DNA from: a virus
IMG/VR virus record: IMGVR_UViG_3300038759_000087
Coordinates: 1 to 29,156 of that record
DNA length: 29,156 bases
Direction: 5' to 3' (one strand)
In this document: positions 20,139 to 28,086 of the stretch, in pieces
Numbering within the stretch: position 1 is the stretch's first letter
Layout: each line of letters opens with the position of its first letter
Program-made: the position numbers and the translations under genes
Notes under the pieces: model-generated
Database searches by the model: none
What the model was told of the DNA's origin: nothing
What the model saw: only the letters and a program-made list of their open reading frames with translations

Positions 20139-22113
20139 TCTTAGAGATTATGTAGCCAACACCGTTGGTCAGTTTAACGCCGGAGTCATTGATAACACTC
20201 TGGGGTTAGCTGACCTTGGTGCTCAGGGACTGGCTTATCTTTACAATAAAGCCACTGGCAGTAACGCACAGCCGTATAACTTATCTGGGATGGTAAAAGA
20301 TGAATTAGGTGTTCAGTCTGACCCATCGTCAATGTCTTATGCAGCAGGCTCTATTGCTCCTGCCGTTGTCACTGGAGTTAGTTCTGCACTACGTCAACTG
20401 CCTAATGTGATGGGCAGGGAGTCATTGAGCTACGCAGGCGGCGAGCTAGGCGGGCAGGTTGGTCAAGAGTATTTCGGTGACACTGGCGGCTTGGTTGGCT
20501 CAATCGCAGGAAGTATGGCTGCTCCACAGGGCGCTGTTAGATCAGATATATTCGCAGGCCCGAACTCACGAACCGCAGACTTGAAGGCTATGGAGGCTGC
20601 TCAAGAGCTGTCAGAGCGTGGCATGAGTCCTGCTGAGATTAAGGCCCAGACAGGTTGGGAAAAGAACCTTGACGGCAACTGGATGTATGAGATTCCTGAT
20701 GCCGGAGCTACCCTTAACAGAAGGCAGATACTAAATGACCTTCGGGCAGCAGGAACATATCCCGCTACGTCTGAGCAGGGATTAACAGGCATTGTTAGTG
20801 ATTATTTTGATAATCCAGCCTTGTTTGAAGCCTATCCTGCGCTAGCTAACAGGCCGCTGACAGCTTACGCCGACCCTAGTTCTAGCACTGGGGGCTATGT
20901 GCTTCCCAAGACTGGAGAGATTGGTATAAACGTAGGCATTCGTGACTCTAGAGACAAAGACCGTCCTTTGGGTAGTATGATTCACGAGCTGCAACACGCC
21001 GTGTCAGGGATAGAGGGACGCAGCGGAGGAGGAAGCCCTGCCTCAGTTCGTAACTTAATGGAGCAAAGCGAAAACAGGGATTTAGCTCCATATATGGATG
21101 ACTGGATAGAGTACAACAATATTCGTGGCGATATAAATTTAATCGGCAGCACTAAGAACTTTAGACAGCTTCAAGATATTGCGTCTTCTCCTGATCCTGA
21201 CTTCAAAGATTTAAGGAACACCTATCAGTATCGCAATATGTCAGGGATTGTTCATAATACATTCGGCGACCCAAGCAAAGACAATCTGCAAGAATGGACT
21301 CGTAATGCCGCGCAATTTTTGCTAGACAATTCAATGGATTCTGTAACTGATTCGCAAAAGAAAAGGCGCATACAGTACCTACTCAGCCTTCCTGAAGAGG
21401 GGTTTGAGCAAGAGTTAAAGGATGCTAAAGATATAGCTGATAAGAGCCGAGCTGGATACCAGTCATTTGAGGATACAAGGACTAAATATTATCAGCTCAG
21501 GCAGCTACCGGAGTTTGAACAATATCAAGCAATCAATGACGAAACTCTGGCTAGAGAAGCTACGGCCCGTATGAATATGACCGCGCCTTCAGCTTTGCGT
21601 GAATTATACACCTCAAGAGTGGAAAATCCTGATCGGTTGTGGAACGCAATAAGACGTTATTCTCCAGAAGAAAATGTTGTTAAAGATATTTATGATATGG
21701 ATGAAGATGAATACATCCAAGCGATTAACCCTCAAGGCACACGGATAGCTCCAGAAGCTAGGCCTAACCTTGGTATGGGCGATATGTACGGTATGGCTCC
21801 TCGCAATGCGTCTGAGGTAATGACGCAAGAGTTACCTTCTGGCGAAGTCGTCAGATATGTTCAGGATGACGATGCAGTATATGCGCTTGGGTATAATCCC
21901 GATCTAGGGGAAGAGGATGTGGTTGGCTATATGCTGGGCGGCGGTGACAGCAGCGAACTGGCTGTCGTAAACCAAATGCAAGGCCAAGGCATTGGAGGAA
22001 ACTTGTCTTACTTGTATAGGTCGCAAAATCCTATGGCGCAATCAGGCGGCCTTACCGAAGCTGGCGAAGGCGCTGCAAGAAAAACCTATAGACGCATAAT
22101 GGGTTACGAATAA
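20125..22113 (+). CDS. Polyvalent virion-associated protein with HELQH metallopeptidase and GNAT-like end
   Basis: About 662 residues from GTG 20125 (TTG 20119 is the alternative), overlapping the portal. Residues 1-140 are Gly/Ala-rich and partly hydrophobic (GVIDNTLGLADLGAQGLAYLY; AAGSIAPAVVTGVSS). Residues 230-320 contain NPALFEAYPALANRPL, GGYVLPKTGEIGINV and SMIHELQHAVSGIEG: H287-E-L-Q-H291 with the downstream Glu is a zincin motif, in the arrangement of large polyvalent protein associated domains. The last 60 residues (LAVVNQMQGQGIGGNLSYLYRSQNP) resemble GNAT motif A. Probably packaged and injected or acting during maturation; it sits between portal and scaffold. Confidence 0.72.
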   Translation: MAESSLRDYVANTVGQFNAGVIDNTLGLADLGAQGLAYLYNKATGSNAQPYNLSGMVKDELGVQSDPSSMSYAAGSIAPAVVTGVSSALRQLPNVMGRESLSYAGGELGGQVGQEYFGDTGGLVGSIAGSMAAPQGAVRSDIFAGPNSRTADLKAMEAAQELSERGMSPAEIKAQTGWEKNLDGNWMYEIPDAGATLNRRQILNDLRAAGTYPATSEQGLTGIVSDYFDNPALFEAYPALANRPLTAYADPSSSTGGYVLPKTGEIGINVGIRDSRDKDRPLGSMIHELQHAVSGIEGRSGGGSPASVRNLMEQSENRDLAPYMDDWIEYNNIRGDINLIGSTKNFRQLQDIASSPDPDFKDLRNTYQYRNMSGIVHNTFGDPSKDNLQEWTRNAAQFLLDNSMDSVTDSQKKRRIQYLLSLPEEGFEQELKDAKDIADKSRAGYQSFEDTRTKYYQLRQLPEFEQYQAINDETLAREATARMNMTAPSALRELYTSRVENPDRLWNAIRRYSPEENVVKDIYDMDEDEYIQAINPQGTRIAPEARPNLGMGDMYGMAPRNASEVMTQELPSGEVVRYVQDDDAVYALGYNPDLGEEDVVGYMLGGGDSSELAVVNQMQGQGIGGNLSYLYRSQNPMAQSGGLTEAGEGAARKTYRRIMGYE

Positions 22114-22114
22114 C

Positions 22115-22288
22115 TTAATCAGCCCCCGCTAGATACCTAACCTTCTCTTCAAGCTCTTCCATAAGCTCGGCGACGTACTCACGCTCGCCGTAGGCTTCTG
22201 ACAGTAATATCTCTCTCACCATAGACATAACCTCATCAGCCATCTGATCTGGGTCGTCTGTCTCAAACAAATCGTATGAATCGCTCAT
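22115..22288 (-). CDS. Leftward 57-residue acidic protein inside the head module
   Basis: Minus-strand ATG at 22288 preceded by AAGGAGGACTT, one of the strongest ribosome binding sites in the window. The protein starts MSDSYDLFETDDPDQMADE and continues with a helix VMSMVREILLSEAY, then EYVAELMEELEEKVRYLAGAD. Highly acidic, two helices. It is oriented against all surrounding structural genes and has its own promoter candidate (TATTAT with TCAACA at 18 bp). No family recognised. An acidic helical mini-protein behind a regulated promoter could be a regulator or host-interaction factor. Confidence 0.72.
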   Translation of the reverse strand: MSDSYDLFETDDPDQMADEVMSMVREILLSEAYGEREYVAELMEELEEKVRYLAGAD

Positions 22289-22314
22289 AAGTCCTCCTTG
22301 GTCAACTTGGCCAC

Positions 22315-22367
22315 ATAATAGCCTATTTAGCTAATAAGTGTTGATTTAGCACTAAATATGGTATTAT
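22315..22367. promoter_or_regulatory. Overlapping divergent promoters with palindromic operators
   Basis: Leftward: -10 TATTAT (22315-22320, minus) with -35 TCAACA (22339-22344, minus), 18-bp spacing. Rightward: extended -10 TGG-TATTAT (22359-22367) with TTGATT (22341-22346) at 15 bp, short but helped by the TGn element. The two -35 regions overlap. Palindromes TTAGCTAA (22327-22334) and ATTTAG-CA-CTAAAT (22344-22357) lie in the core, sharing TTTAGC, so one regulator could switch direction. Confidence 0.5.
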
Positions 22368-22419
22368 CGGAGATAGGCACACGGCCTTTTCCGTGGCATT
22401 TACCTGTAAGGGGCAACAC

Positions 22420-23250
22420 ATGAGCGAGCTGCAACCAGAAGATAACTACGAGTACGATTCTGAGGACGACGTAACCACAGAAGAGGAGGTAGTAGAAACT
22501 GAAGATTCTGTTGAGGAACAGGATTCCGAATCAGCACCGGAGGCTGGGGAGACTCAGGATAAACAAATTAAGTTCAGCGATGAGCAGCAACGCATATTCG
22601 ATGAGGCTGTTGGGAAGAAGGTCTACAAGCTCCGAGAGAAGGAGCGTGAAGCCGAGTCCCTAAAGAAACAGCTTGAAGAATTGCAGTCTAGGATTCCTGA
22701 GCAGAGACGGCCTAACGTCCCTGACATACCTGACCCGTTTGCACTATCCGATGAGGAGTACAAGCGAAGTCTGGCGCACAGAGACGAGGCGCTCAAACAA
22801 GCTATTGCGTATGACCAGCAACAGCACATGCTGAACCAGCAGCGACAACAGCTACAGGCGCAGCAGGTACAAAAGCAGCAAGAAGCACTGACCGAGAAGG
22901 TCCAGTCTTATTCCCAAAGGGCTAACAAGCTGGGGATTAAGGCAGAGGAGCTACAGGCAGCAGGTAACACGATAGCCCAGTTTGGTATTCAGGATGATGT
23001 AGCTAACTACATTCTTGAGGAAGACCAAGGGCCATTGATTACCACCTACCTGTCTAAGAACCTCTTAGAACTGGAAAAGGTGCGTGATATGTCTCCGGCA
23101 GCCGCCGCAGTCTACATCGCCACTACGGTTAAGCAGAAGGCTGCTGCTCTGAAACCCAAGGTAAATTCTGCTCCTGACCCATTGGAGCAGCCACACGGCG
23201 CTGGAACAGCCCCCAAACCTAGAGGGCCACAAGGCGCAACATTTGAATAG
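22420..23250 (+). CDS. Scaffolding protein, ends ATFE
   Basis: 276 residues from ATG 22420 with AAGGGG six bases upstream; a GTG at 22393 is less likely. Residues 1-50 are extremely acidic; 55-85 (KLREKEREAESLKKQLEELQ) and 105-165 (Gln-rich) are coiled coil; a helical domain follows (EELQAAGNTIAQFGIQDDVANYILEE), then a Pro/Lys-rich tail ending PRGPQGATFE. Composition and position directly before the coat gene are those of a P22-like scaffold, which templates procapsid assembly and exits before DNA packaging. In P22 the scaffold C-terminus binds coat; here that end carries the ATFE element shared with four small proteins. Confidence 0.85.
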   Translation: MSELQPEDNYEYDSEDDVTTEEEVVETEDSVEEQDSESAPEAGETQDKQIKFSDEQQRIFDEAVGKKVYKLREKEREAESLKKQLEELQSRIPEQRRPNVPDIPDPFALSDEEYKRSLAHRDEALKQAIAYDQQQHMLNQQRQQLQAQQVQKQQEALTEKVQSYSQRANKLGIKAEELQAAGNTIAQFGIQDDVANYILEEDQGPLITTYLSKNLLELEKVRDMSPAAAAVYIATTVKQKAAALKPKVNSAPDPLEQPHGAGTAPKPRGPQGATFE

Positions 23251-23261
23251 GAAAAGGCAAA

Positions 23262-24524
23262 ATGGCTAACAATCTTAATAGTAACGTCACACGGAAAGTC
23301 GCTCGCGTCTTTCTTGAGGCATTTGAATCAAGCCGAGTTCTGACTAAGACAGTCAACACTCAGCTTCTCTCAGGCAAGTTTAACCCTGCATCGGGTTCAA
23401 ACGTGGACTTCAAGCGTCCTCACGACTACAACTCAATCCGCACCTCTGGCGGTGACATCAGCTCTTCTACGAAGTCTGACATCATTGCAGGTAAGGCGAC
23501 TGGTACGGTTCAGGACTACTTCACTGCTGCTACTGAATGGGGCAATGTTGAAGAGGCTCTTGAGCTTGACCAACTCGACCAGATCATTGAGCCAATGGCT
23601 CGCCGTATCGTTACTGATATGGAGCTTGATCTTGGTGCATACATCCGCAAGAACGCTTCACTCAAGTATGGTACTCACGGCACTGCCGTAGACGCTTGGG
23701 GCGATGTGGCTGGCGCTGGTGCATTGATGGACTCTATCGGCGTTCCTATGAGCGACGACAAGTATTACATCATGAACCCTTTCACGACTACTGCGCTGTC
23801 TTCAGCTCAGAACGGTCTGAACGCGGCTGACGGCCTTGTGCGTACAGCGTGGGAGAAGGCTCAGATTTCTGCTAACTTCGGTGGCATGATGGCTCTGACT
23901 TCTAACGCTCTGTCTAGCTACACTTCAGGTTCTACTACTGACCGTGAAGGCGCGCTTGCAGCAGCTCCTGACGCGACTTACGTCACTGCTAAAGACACTA
24001 TGACTCAGGTTCTGTCTCTTGACGGTCTGGGTACTGGTACTATCAAAGCGGGTGATATGGTAACTATCGCAGGCGTTAATCGTCTGAACGTAGCTACTCG
24101 TCAGCCTATGCTTGACGCTTCTGGTGCAGTAGTTCCTTGGACTGGCACTGTCCTTGAGGATGTGACTATCGCTGGCAATGCCGCGACTATCACTGTCTCT
24201 GGCGCTGCTATCTACGAAGCTAACGGTCAGTACAACAACGTAGACGCCGCTCCTGCGGAAGATGCTGTTGTGACTATCCTTGGTGCTGCTTCAACTCTGT
24301 ACCAGCCTAACCTCTTCTACACGAAGCAGGCGTTCGGCATCGGTACTGTTAAGCTACCTAAGCTCTACTCTACTGACACAATCGCTACTACTAGCGATGG
24401 CTTCTCTATCCGCGTATCTAAGTACGCAGACGGCGATGCCAACACGCAGAAGATTCGTTTCGACCTTCTGCCTGCATACGCTACCTTCAACCCGCTCTTC
24501 GCGGGCCAAGGTTTCGGCGTATAA
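23262..24524 (+). CDS. Major coat protein, P22 type
   Basis: 420 residues (P22 coat is 430). Typical start MANNLNSNVTRKVARVFLEAFESSRVLTKTVN, then FKRPHDYNSIRTSGGDIS, EWGNVEEALELDQLDQIIEPMARRIVTDME, and a middle insertion rich in Thr/Gly/Ala corresponding to the P22 telokin-like I-domain region. It ends FRFDLLPAYATFNPLFAGQGFGV-like. HK97-fold capsid subunit. Codon use is strongly biased towards a small set (GCT/GCG, ACT, CGT), as expected for the most highly expressed protein. Followed by a strong hairpin. Confidence 0.94.
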   Translation: MANNLNSNVTRKVARVFLEAFESSRVLTKTVNTQLLSGKFNPASGSNVDFKRPHDYNSIRTSGGDISSSTKSDIIAGKATGTVQDYFTAATEWGNVEEALELDQLDQIIEPMARRIVTDMELDLGAYIRKNASLKYGTHGTAVDAWGDVAGAGALMDSIGVPMSDDKYYIMNPFTTTALSSAQNGLNAADGLVRTAWEKAQISANFGGMMALTSNALSSYTSGSTTDREGALAAAPDATYVTAKDTMTQVLSLDGLGTGTIKAGDMVTIAGVNRLNVATRQPMLDASGAVVPWTGTVLEDVTIAGNAATITVSGAAIYEANGQYNNVDAAPAEDAVVTILGAASTLYQPNLFYTKQAFGIGTVKLPKLYSTDTIATTSDGFSIRVSKYADGDANTQKIRFDLLPAYATFNPLFAGQGFGV

Positions 24525-24533
24525 GGATGACGG

Positions 24534-24560
24534 GAGGGGCTTCGGCCCCTCTCTTCTCTT
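24534..24560 (+). terminator. UUCG-capped hairpin after the coat gene
   Basis: GAGGGGC-TTCG-GCCCCTC (7 bp, very stable loop) followed by CTCTTCTCTT. The tract is pyrimidine-rich rather than a clean T run, so it is probably a partial terminator or mRNA stabiliser that lowers expression of genes downstream of coat. Confidence 0.6.
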
Positions 24561-24815
24561 ATGAAGCCCAGTAAAGGTAAAGCAAAGGTTAAAGTCACCG
24601 CATCCGGCAAGAAAGTCTCCTACGGGCAGGCTGGTAAAGCAAAGGATGGCGGGCCTCGCGTTCGCGCAGGTACAAAGAAGGGCGATGCATATTGCGCCCG
24701 ATCAGCCGGCCAGATGAAAAAACATCCAGAGGCCGCAAAGAATCCTAACAGCCCCTTGAGGCTTTCCCGTAAGCGGTGGAAGTGTAAGGGTGAGAAGAGT
24801 GCAACCTATGAGTGA
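24561..24815 (+). CDS. Small basic protein ending ATYE (KRWKC family)
   Basis: 84 residues: Lys-rich start (MKPSKGKAKVKVTASGKK), then VRAGTKKGDAYCARSAGQMKK, NPNSPLRLSRKRWKCKGEKS and final ATYE. The block GTxKGDAYCARS..MKKxPxAAxxPNSPLxLSRKRWxC is a recognisable phage micro-protein family with conserved Cys, function unknown. No ribosome binding site precedes the ATG; the only purine-rich run (GGGAGGGG) is in the stem of the hairpin about 20 bases upstream, so initiation may depend on RNA folding. Position after coat and the tail ATYE point to the capsid. Confidence 0.82.
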   Translation: MKPSKGKAKVKVTASGKKVSYGQAGKAKDGGPRVRAGTKKGDAYCARSAGQMKKHPEAAKNPNSPLRLSRKRWKCKGEKSATYE

Positions 24816-24969
24816 TGGACTCTACGCAAATATCCACAAGAAACGCAAACGTATCAAGCGCCAGAAGGCTGAGGGTAAGACTCCTGAGCGTATGCGTAAG
24901 GTTGGCTCTAAAGGAGCACCAACTGCTAAAGCGTTTCGCCAATCAGCAAAGACAGCTACATACGAGTGA
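24808..24969 (+). CDS. Small basic protein ending ATYE (GLYANIHKKRKRI family)
   Basis: 53 residues, ATG overlapping the previous gene's last 8 bases. MSDGLYANIHKKRKRIKRQK, PERMRKVGSKGAPTAKAFRQSAKTATYE. The plan GLxANIxxKRxRI..GxxxxMRKxGxKGAPTAxAFxxSAKTA is a very common micro-protein in marine phages, especially those of cyanobacteria, whose function is unknown; those versions usually end in Lys shortly after SAKTA. Here ATYE closes the protein. Charge and position suggest an internal head protein that contacts DNA (inference). Confidence 0.85.
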   Translation: MSDGLYANIHKKRKRIKRQKAEGKTPERMRKVGSKGAPTAKAFRQSAKTATYE

Positions 24970-24977
24970 GGTGATTT

Positions 24978-25091
24978 ATGCCAATGGTTAAAGGTAAGAA
25001 GTACCCGTACACTAAAGAAGGCATGAAGGCCGCTAAAAAGGCCAAGATGGCTAAGGGCAAGAAAAAGACTAGCGGAGCTACATACGAGTAA
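24978..25091 (+). CDS. 37-residue basic protein ending ATYE
   Basis: ATG at 24978 with GAGGTGATTT upstream; the stop shares a base with the next ATG (TAATG). MPMVKGKKYPYTKEGMKAAKK then AKMAKGKKKTSGATYE. The KKYPYTxxGxxAAKKA motif is shared by micro-proteins in many phages, function unknown. More than a third of residues are Lys. Third consecutive gene after coat with the ATYE terminus. Confidence 0.82.
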   Translation: MPMVKGKKYPYTKEGMKAAKKAKMAKGKKKTSGATYE

Positions 25092-25573
25092 TGGCTACTG
25101 TCGCGCAGGTCGCTAAGGCGGCACTACAAAGAATCTTGGTACAGGCATCTGAAGCTCCTCTTGAGCCGGATGAGTATCAAGATTTCATCTTTGCGATGAA
25201 CAACTATATGGCTCAACTAGATGCTCAAGGCATCAGTCTGGGTTATACAGAGGTGTCTGATCTGGGTGATACAGTAACAATCCCCACAGGCGCTTTAAGA
25301 GGTTTGATAGCGAATATGGCTATTGAAGTCTCACCTGACTACGGCGGTGTTATATCAGAAGGTCTGGTAGTAGCAGCGCGTCAGGGGTTGCAGACTATGC
25401 GCGTTATAGGACAGCGCATCAGGTCCACAGCAATGCCTTCTACACTCCCTATTGGCTCTGGCAACGAAGACGAGTCTTGGGGTATCAGCGGACACTTCTA
25501 CCCAGACCGCGAGGCAGAGATTCTAGCCGAAAGCACTGGGGCGATAGGTTTAGAGGTTAATACCAATGCTTGA
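25091..25573 (+). CDS. P22 gp4-like tail accessory factor
   Basis: 160 residues. MATVAQVAKAALQRILVQASEAPLEPDEYQDFIFAMNNYMAQLDAQGISLGYT is the characteristic start of the P22 gp4 head-completion family, followed by IPTGALRGLIANMAIEVSPDYGG and a variable C-terminus. gp4 forms the first ring added under the portal after packaging and closes the head for tail assembly. The position between coat and gp10-like gene agrees with P22 order, except for the three inserted basic genes. Confidence 0.9.
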   Translation: MATVAQVAKAALQRILVQASEAPLEPDEYQDFIFAMNNYMAQLDAQGISLGYTEVSDLGDTVTIPTGALRGLIANMAIEVSPDYGGVISEGLVVAARQGLQTMRVIGQRIRSTAMPSTLPIGSGNEDESWGISGHFYPDREAEILAESTGAIGLEVNTNA

Positions 25574-26408
25574 TAGAGCGCAAGGTCGCAAGAAGAGTGA
25601 GTTCGTTCAGAAGACTACGGTTGAGTCCGGTGGCTATCTGGATTATGTAGTTAATAACACTAACTACAAGATCAGTTATGATAACTTTGTAAATGGCTTA
25701 GGTGTCACTGGGTCTATCGTACAGGACGGCGCTGTTACAGGTGCTGCAATCCTAGACACTCAGGGCTCAATTAACTACATCCGCAACCTTGAAAACGGCT
25801 CTGGGATTGTCACCAACGTCTCTCCTGAGAATGGCGTCATAATCGCTCATAACCTGACAGCGGATACTACCGGCAGTCCTTTGTTCTTAAATACAACGGC
25901 AGACAGCCCAACAGTGGCAAGTCTTGTGGCGGGCGCAGGAATCTCTTTAACGTCCACGGATAACTACGTCACCATTGCTCAAGTAGGTGTCGCTGAGTAC
26001 GCCAGTGTTACGATGCACGGCAACTCTACTGAAACGGTTATTGCCAGTACAGCTACAGCAGTAAAGGTTGCTGGTACGTTTGTGGTTGGAGATGAAGCGG
26101 GTTACACCGGAGACACCACGGGACGCATTACCCACGATGGCAACACTGCTCGGCATATCATTAACGCGATAATCAGTCTTACGGTGGCAAGTGGCACAAA
26201 CCATACGGTTTCTATGTACATTGCGTTGAATGGCACTATCATCCCTTCAACCAAGACCACTGCTACAACATCTAATGGTCTGTACCGTAGCTTGGCGACA
26301 TTTGCGAATCTTGAGTTAGATGATGGGGATTATGTTGAGATATTCGTCAGGAACGAATCCACGACTGATAACCTAATTGTACTGGATGCCATCATAGGGG
26401 CGCTTTAA
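25566..26408 (+). CDS. Virion protein with C-terminal jelly-roll-like domain
   Basis: 280 residues. The N-terminal 60 residues (YLDYVVNNTNYKISYDNFVNGLGVTGSI) recur in phage tail proteins that attach fibres. The middle resembles trimeric beta structure (ENGSGIVTNVSPENGVIIAHN). Residues 145-280 (ASVTMHGNSTETVIAST, ISLTVASGTNHTVSMYIALNGT, LDDGDYVEIFVRNESTTDNLIVLDAIIGAL) match C1q/TNF-like or head-fibre jelly rolls. Likely a head or tail decoration or a second receptor-binding fibre. Overlaps gp4-like gene by 8 bases, TAATG to the next gene. Confidence 0.78.
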   Translation: MLDRAQGRKKSEFVQKTTVESGGYLDYVVNNTNYKISYDNFVNGLGVTGSIVQDGAVTGAAILDTQGSINYIRNLENGSGIVTNVSPENGVIIAHNLTADTTGSPLFLNTTADSPTVASLVAGAGISLTSTDNYVTIAQVGVAEYASVTMHGNSTETVIASTATAVKVAGTFVVGDEAGYTGDTTGRITHDGNTARHIINAIISLTVASGTNHTVSMYIALNGTIIPSTKTTATTSNGLYRSLATFANLELDDGDYVEIFVRNESTTDNLIVLDAIIGAL

Positions 26409-27835
26409 TGCCTGTAACCCAGTTACCCATAGCCAACGGCTTCTATGTCAGTGACTCCCTGCCTATCGCAGCGCAGGAGTGTACTAACTGGTATCCCAAC
26501 ATAGTCCAAGGTCAGGGACTCTCTCAGGAGACTCTGTTTGGCACTGAGGGCTTAACCCAATTAGCTACGTCTGGGATATTGAACAACCAGAACCGTGGCT
26601 CGCACGAGATGGCAGGCAAGCCTTACTTTGTAAATGGCGAAAGGCTTTATCGGCTAGAAACAGATTATACGCTTACCTTCTTAGGCGACATTGAGGGTAC
26701 TGCGCGGGTATCAATGGCTGACAACGGCACTCAGCTAATGGTGCTAGTCCCTAACGGTAACGGCTACATCTACAATCATGTAGCCGACACGTTTGCGGAG
26801 ATTACAGATTCGGACTTCACAGCGAACGGAAACCCCCAGTTTGTTGTGTTCATAGATGGCTACTTCTTGGTTACCACAGACTCAAAGAAGTTCATAGTAA
26901 GCTCCATCAATGACGGCTTGAGCTACAACGCCCTTGATTTTGGTACAGCCGAGTCCGACCCCGATGATATTGTTGCTCCGGTGGTTTACAAGAACCAATT
27001 GTTTATCTCTGGTCGTCAAACTTTTGAGGCTTTCCAGAATATAGGAGGTGCGGACTTCCCATTCAGCCGTACAGGTCTATTCCTACAGAAAGGGTGTCTA
27101 GCGCCTTACTCTCTGGTGAATGCTCAAGATACATTTATGTGGGTTGGTGGTGGAGAGAATGAGTCACCAGCGATCTGGGCGTTGAATGGTAACAGCACGG
27201 TTAAAATCTCCACTACAGCAATAGACTCGTTACTCAGCGGCCTCACAGACACGCAGGTAGCCGATATCTACTCTTGGGCATACGCCAGCAAGGGTGCGTA
27301 CTTTATAGGCTTCTCACTGCCTTCTACGACCCTTGTCTATGACACCACCAGTCAAAGGTGGCATGAACGCAAGTCATTCATTGAGGGCTCTTTGGGTACG
27401 TTTAGAGTGGCCTCTATTGTAAAGGCTTACAACATCATCCTTTGCGGTGATATTGTGGACGGCAGGATTGGTCAGCTAGACCCAGATGTCTATAAAGAAT
27501 ACGAAAACCCAATCATTCGCAGAGTCGCCACACAGCCTTTCCAGAATAATATGCAGTCCGTGTTCTTCCCCTCACTAGAATTAACCGTAGAGTCGGGCGT
27601 TGGTAACTCTGATGTCATTGACCCGCAGATTACGCTAGAGCGGTCTAAGGACGGAAAGACTTGGAGCGGTCCTATCTCACGAAGCATAGGCAAGATCGGT
27701 GAGTATACCCATCGGGCTATCTGGCGCAGGAATGGTCGTGCGGCAAGATTTGAAGTATTCCGATTCACTCTTACGGACGCAGTTAAGCCTGTAATCATTC
27801 AACTAACGGCGAACATTATTGGTGGAGACAAGTGA
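26408..27835 (+). CDS. P22 gp10-like packaged DNA stabilisation protein
   Basis: 475 residues (P22 gp10 is 472). MPVTQLPIANGFYVSDSLPIAAQECTNWYPN is the typical start; later blocks are GSHEMAGKPYFVNGERLYRL, VVYKNQLFISGRQTFEAFQNIGGADFPF, FMWVGGGENESPAIWAL and ERSKDGKTWSGPISRSIGKIGEY. It is a beta-propeller-like hexameric component that locks packaged DNA and links gp4 to the tail needle. GTGA overlap with the next gene. Confidence 0.92.
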   Translation: MPVTQLPIANGFYVSDSLPIAAQECTNWYPNIVQGQGLSQETLFGTEGLTQLATSGILNNQNRGSHEMAGKPYFVNGERLYRLETDYTLTFLGDIEGTARVSMADNGTQLMVLVPNGNGYIYNHVADTFAEITDSDFTANGNPQFVVFIDGYFLVTTDSKKFIVSSINDGLSYNALDFGTAESDPDDIVAPVVYKNQLFISGRQTFEAFQNIGGADFPFSRTGLFLQKGCLAPYSLVNAQDTFMWVGGGENESPAIWALNGNSTVKISTTAIDSLLSGLTDTQVADIYSWAYASKGAYFIGFSLPSTTLVYDTTSQRWHERKSFIEGSLGTFRVASIVKAYNIILCGDIVDGRIGQLDPDVYKEYENPIIRRVATQPFQNNMQSVFFPSLELTVESGVGNSDVIDPQITLERSKDGKTWSGPISRSIGKIGEYTHRAIWRRNGRAARFEVFRFTLTDAVKPVIIQLTANIIGGDK

Positions 27836-28086
27836 CAGGACCAAGACTAAACGTCGCGCAGCCTATCGTAAACGACGACGGTACGATGGCGCAGCCGTTC
27901 AGGCAGTTTACTCAAGACGCGAGCTTAAGTATTCCCATCGTGGGAACAGGCTCGCCAGAAGGAGTTATTACAGCTAGACAATACAGTCTCTACATTGACT
28001 CTACGGGTTCTGCGGGCTCAATTGAATACAGGAAGATGCAGCCGGATATCGCTGGTGATGTTACCAAGGGATGGGTGGCTGTTTGA
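27832..28086 (+). CDS. Small virion-associated protein at the gp26 position
   Basis: 84 residues, GTG in GTGA overlap. MTGPRLNVAQPIVNDDGTMAQPFRQFTQDASLSIPIVGTGSPEGVI: this xxPxVxxDGTMxxxFRxFxxxxSxxIPIxGxGSPEGVxxAxxxxxYxD pattern is frequent at the start of phage tail or fibre-adaptor proteins. P22 has the tail needle gp26 here; this product is far too short to be a full needle. Could be a plug or short adaptor. Unknown in detail. Confidence 0.75.
   Translation: MTGPRLNVAQPIVNDDGTMAQPFRQFTQDASLSIPIVGTGSPEGVITARQYSLYIDSTGSAGSIEYRKMQPDIAGDVTKGWVAV

Noticed and set aside
24280-24564. 94-codon forward frame overlapping the end of the coat gene
   Set aside because: Ser/Leu-rich translation typical of a shifted coat frame; biased coat codons explain the open frame.
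27490-27798. 102-codon minus-strand frame within the gp10-like gene
   Set aside because: Antisense shadow of a conserved structural gene.
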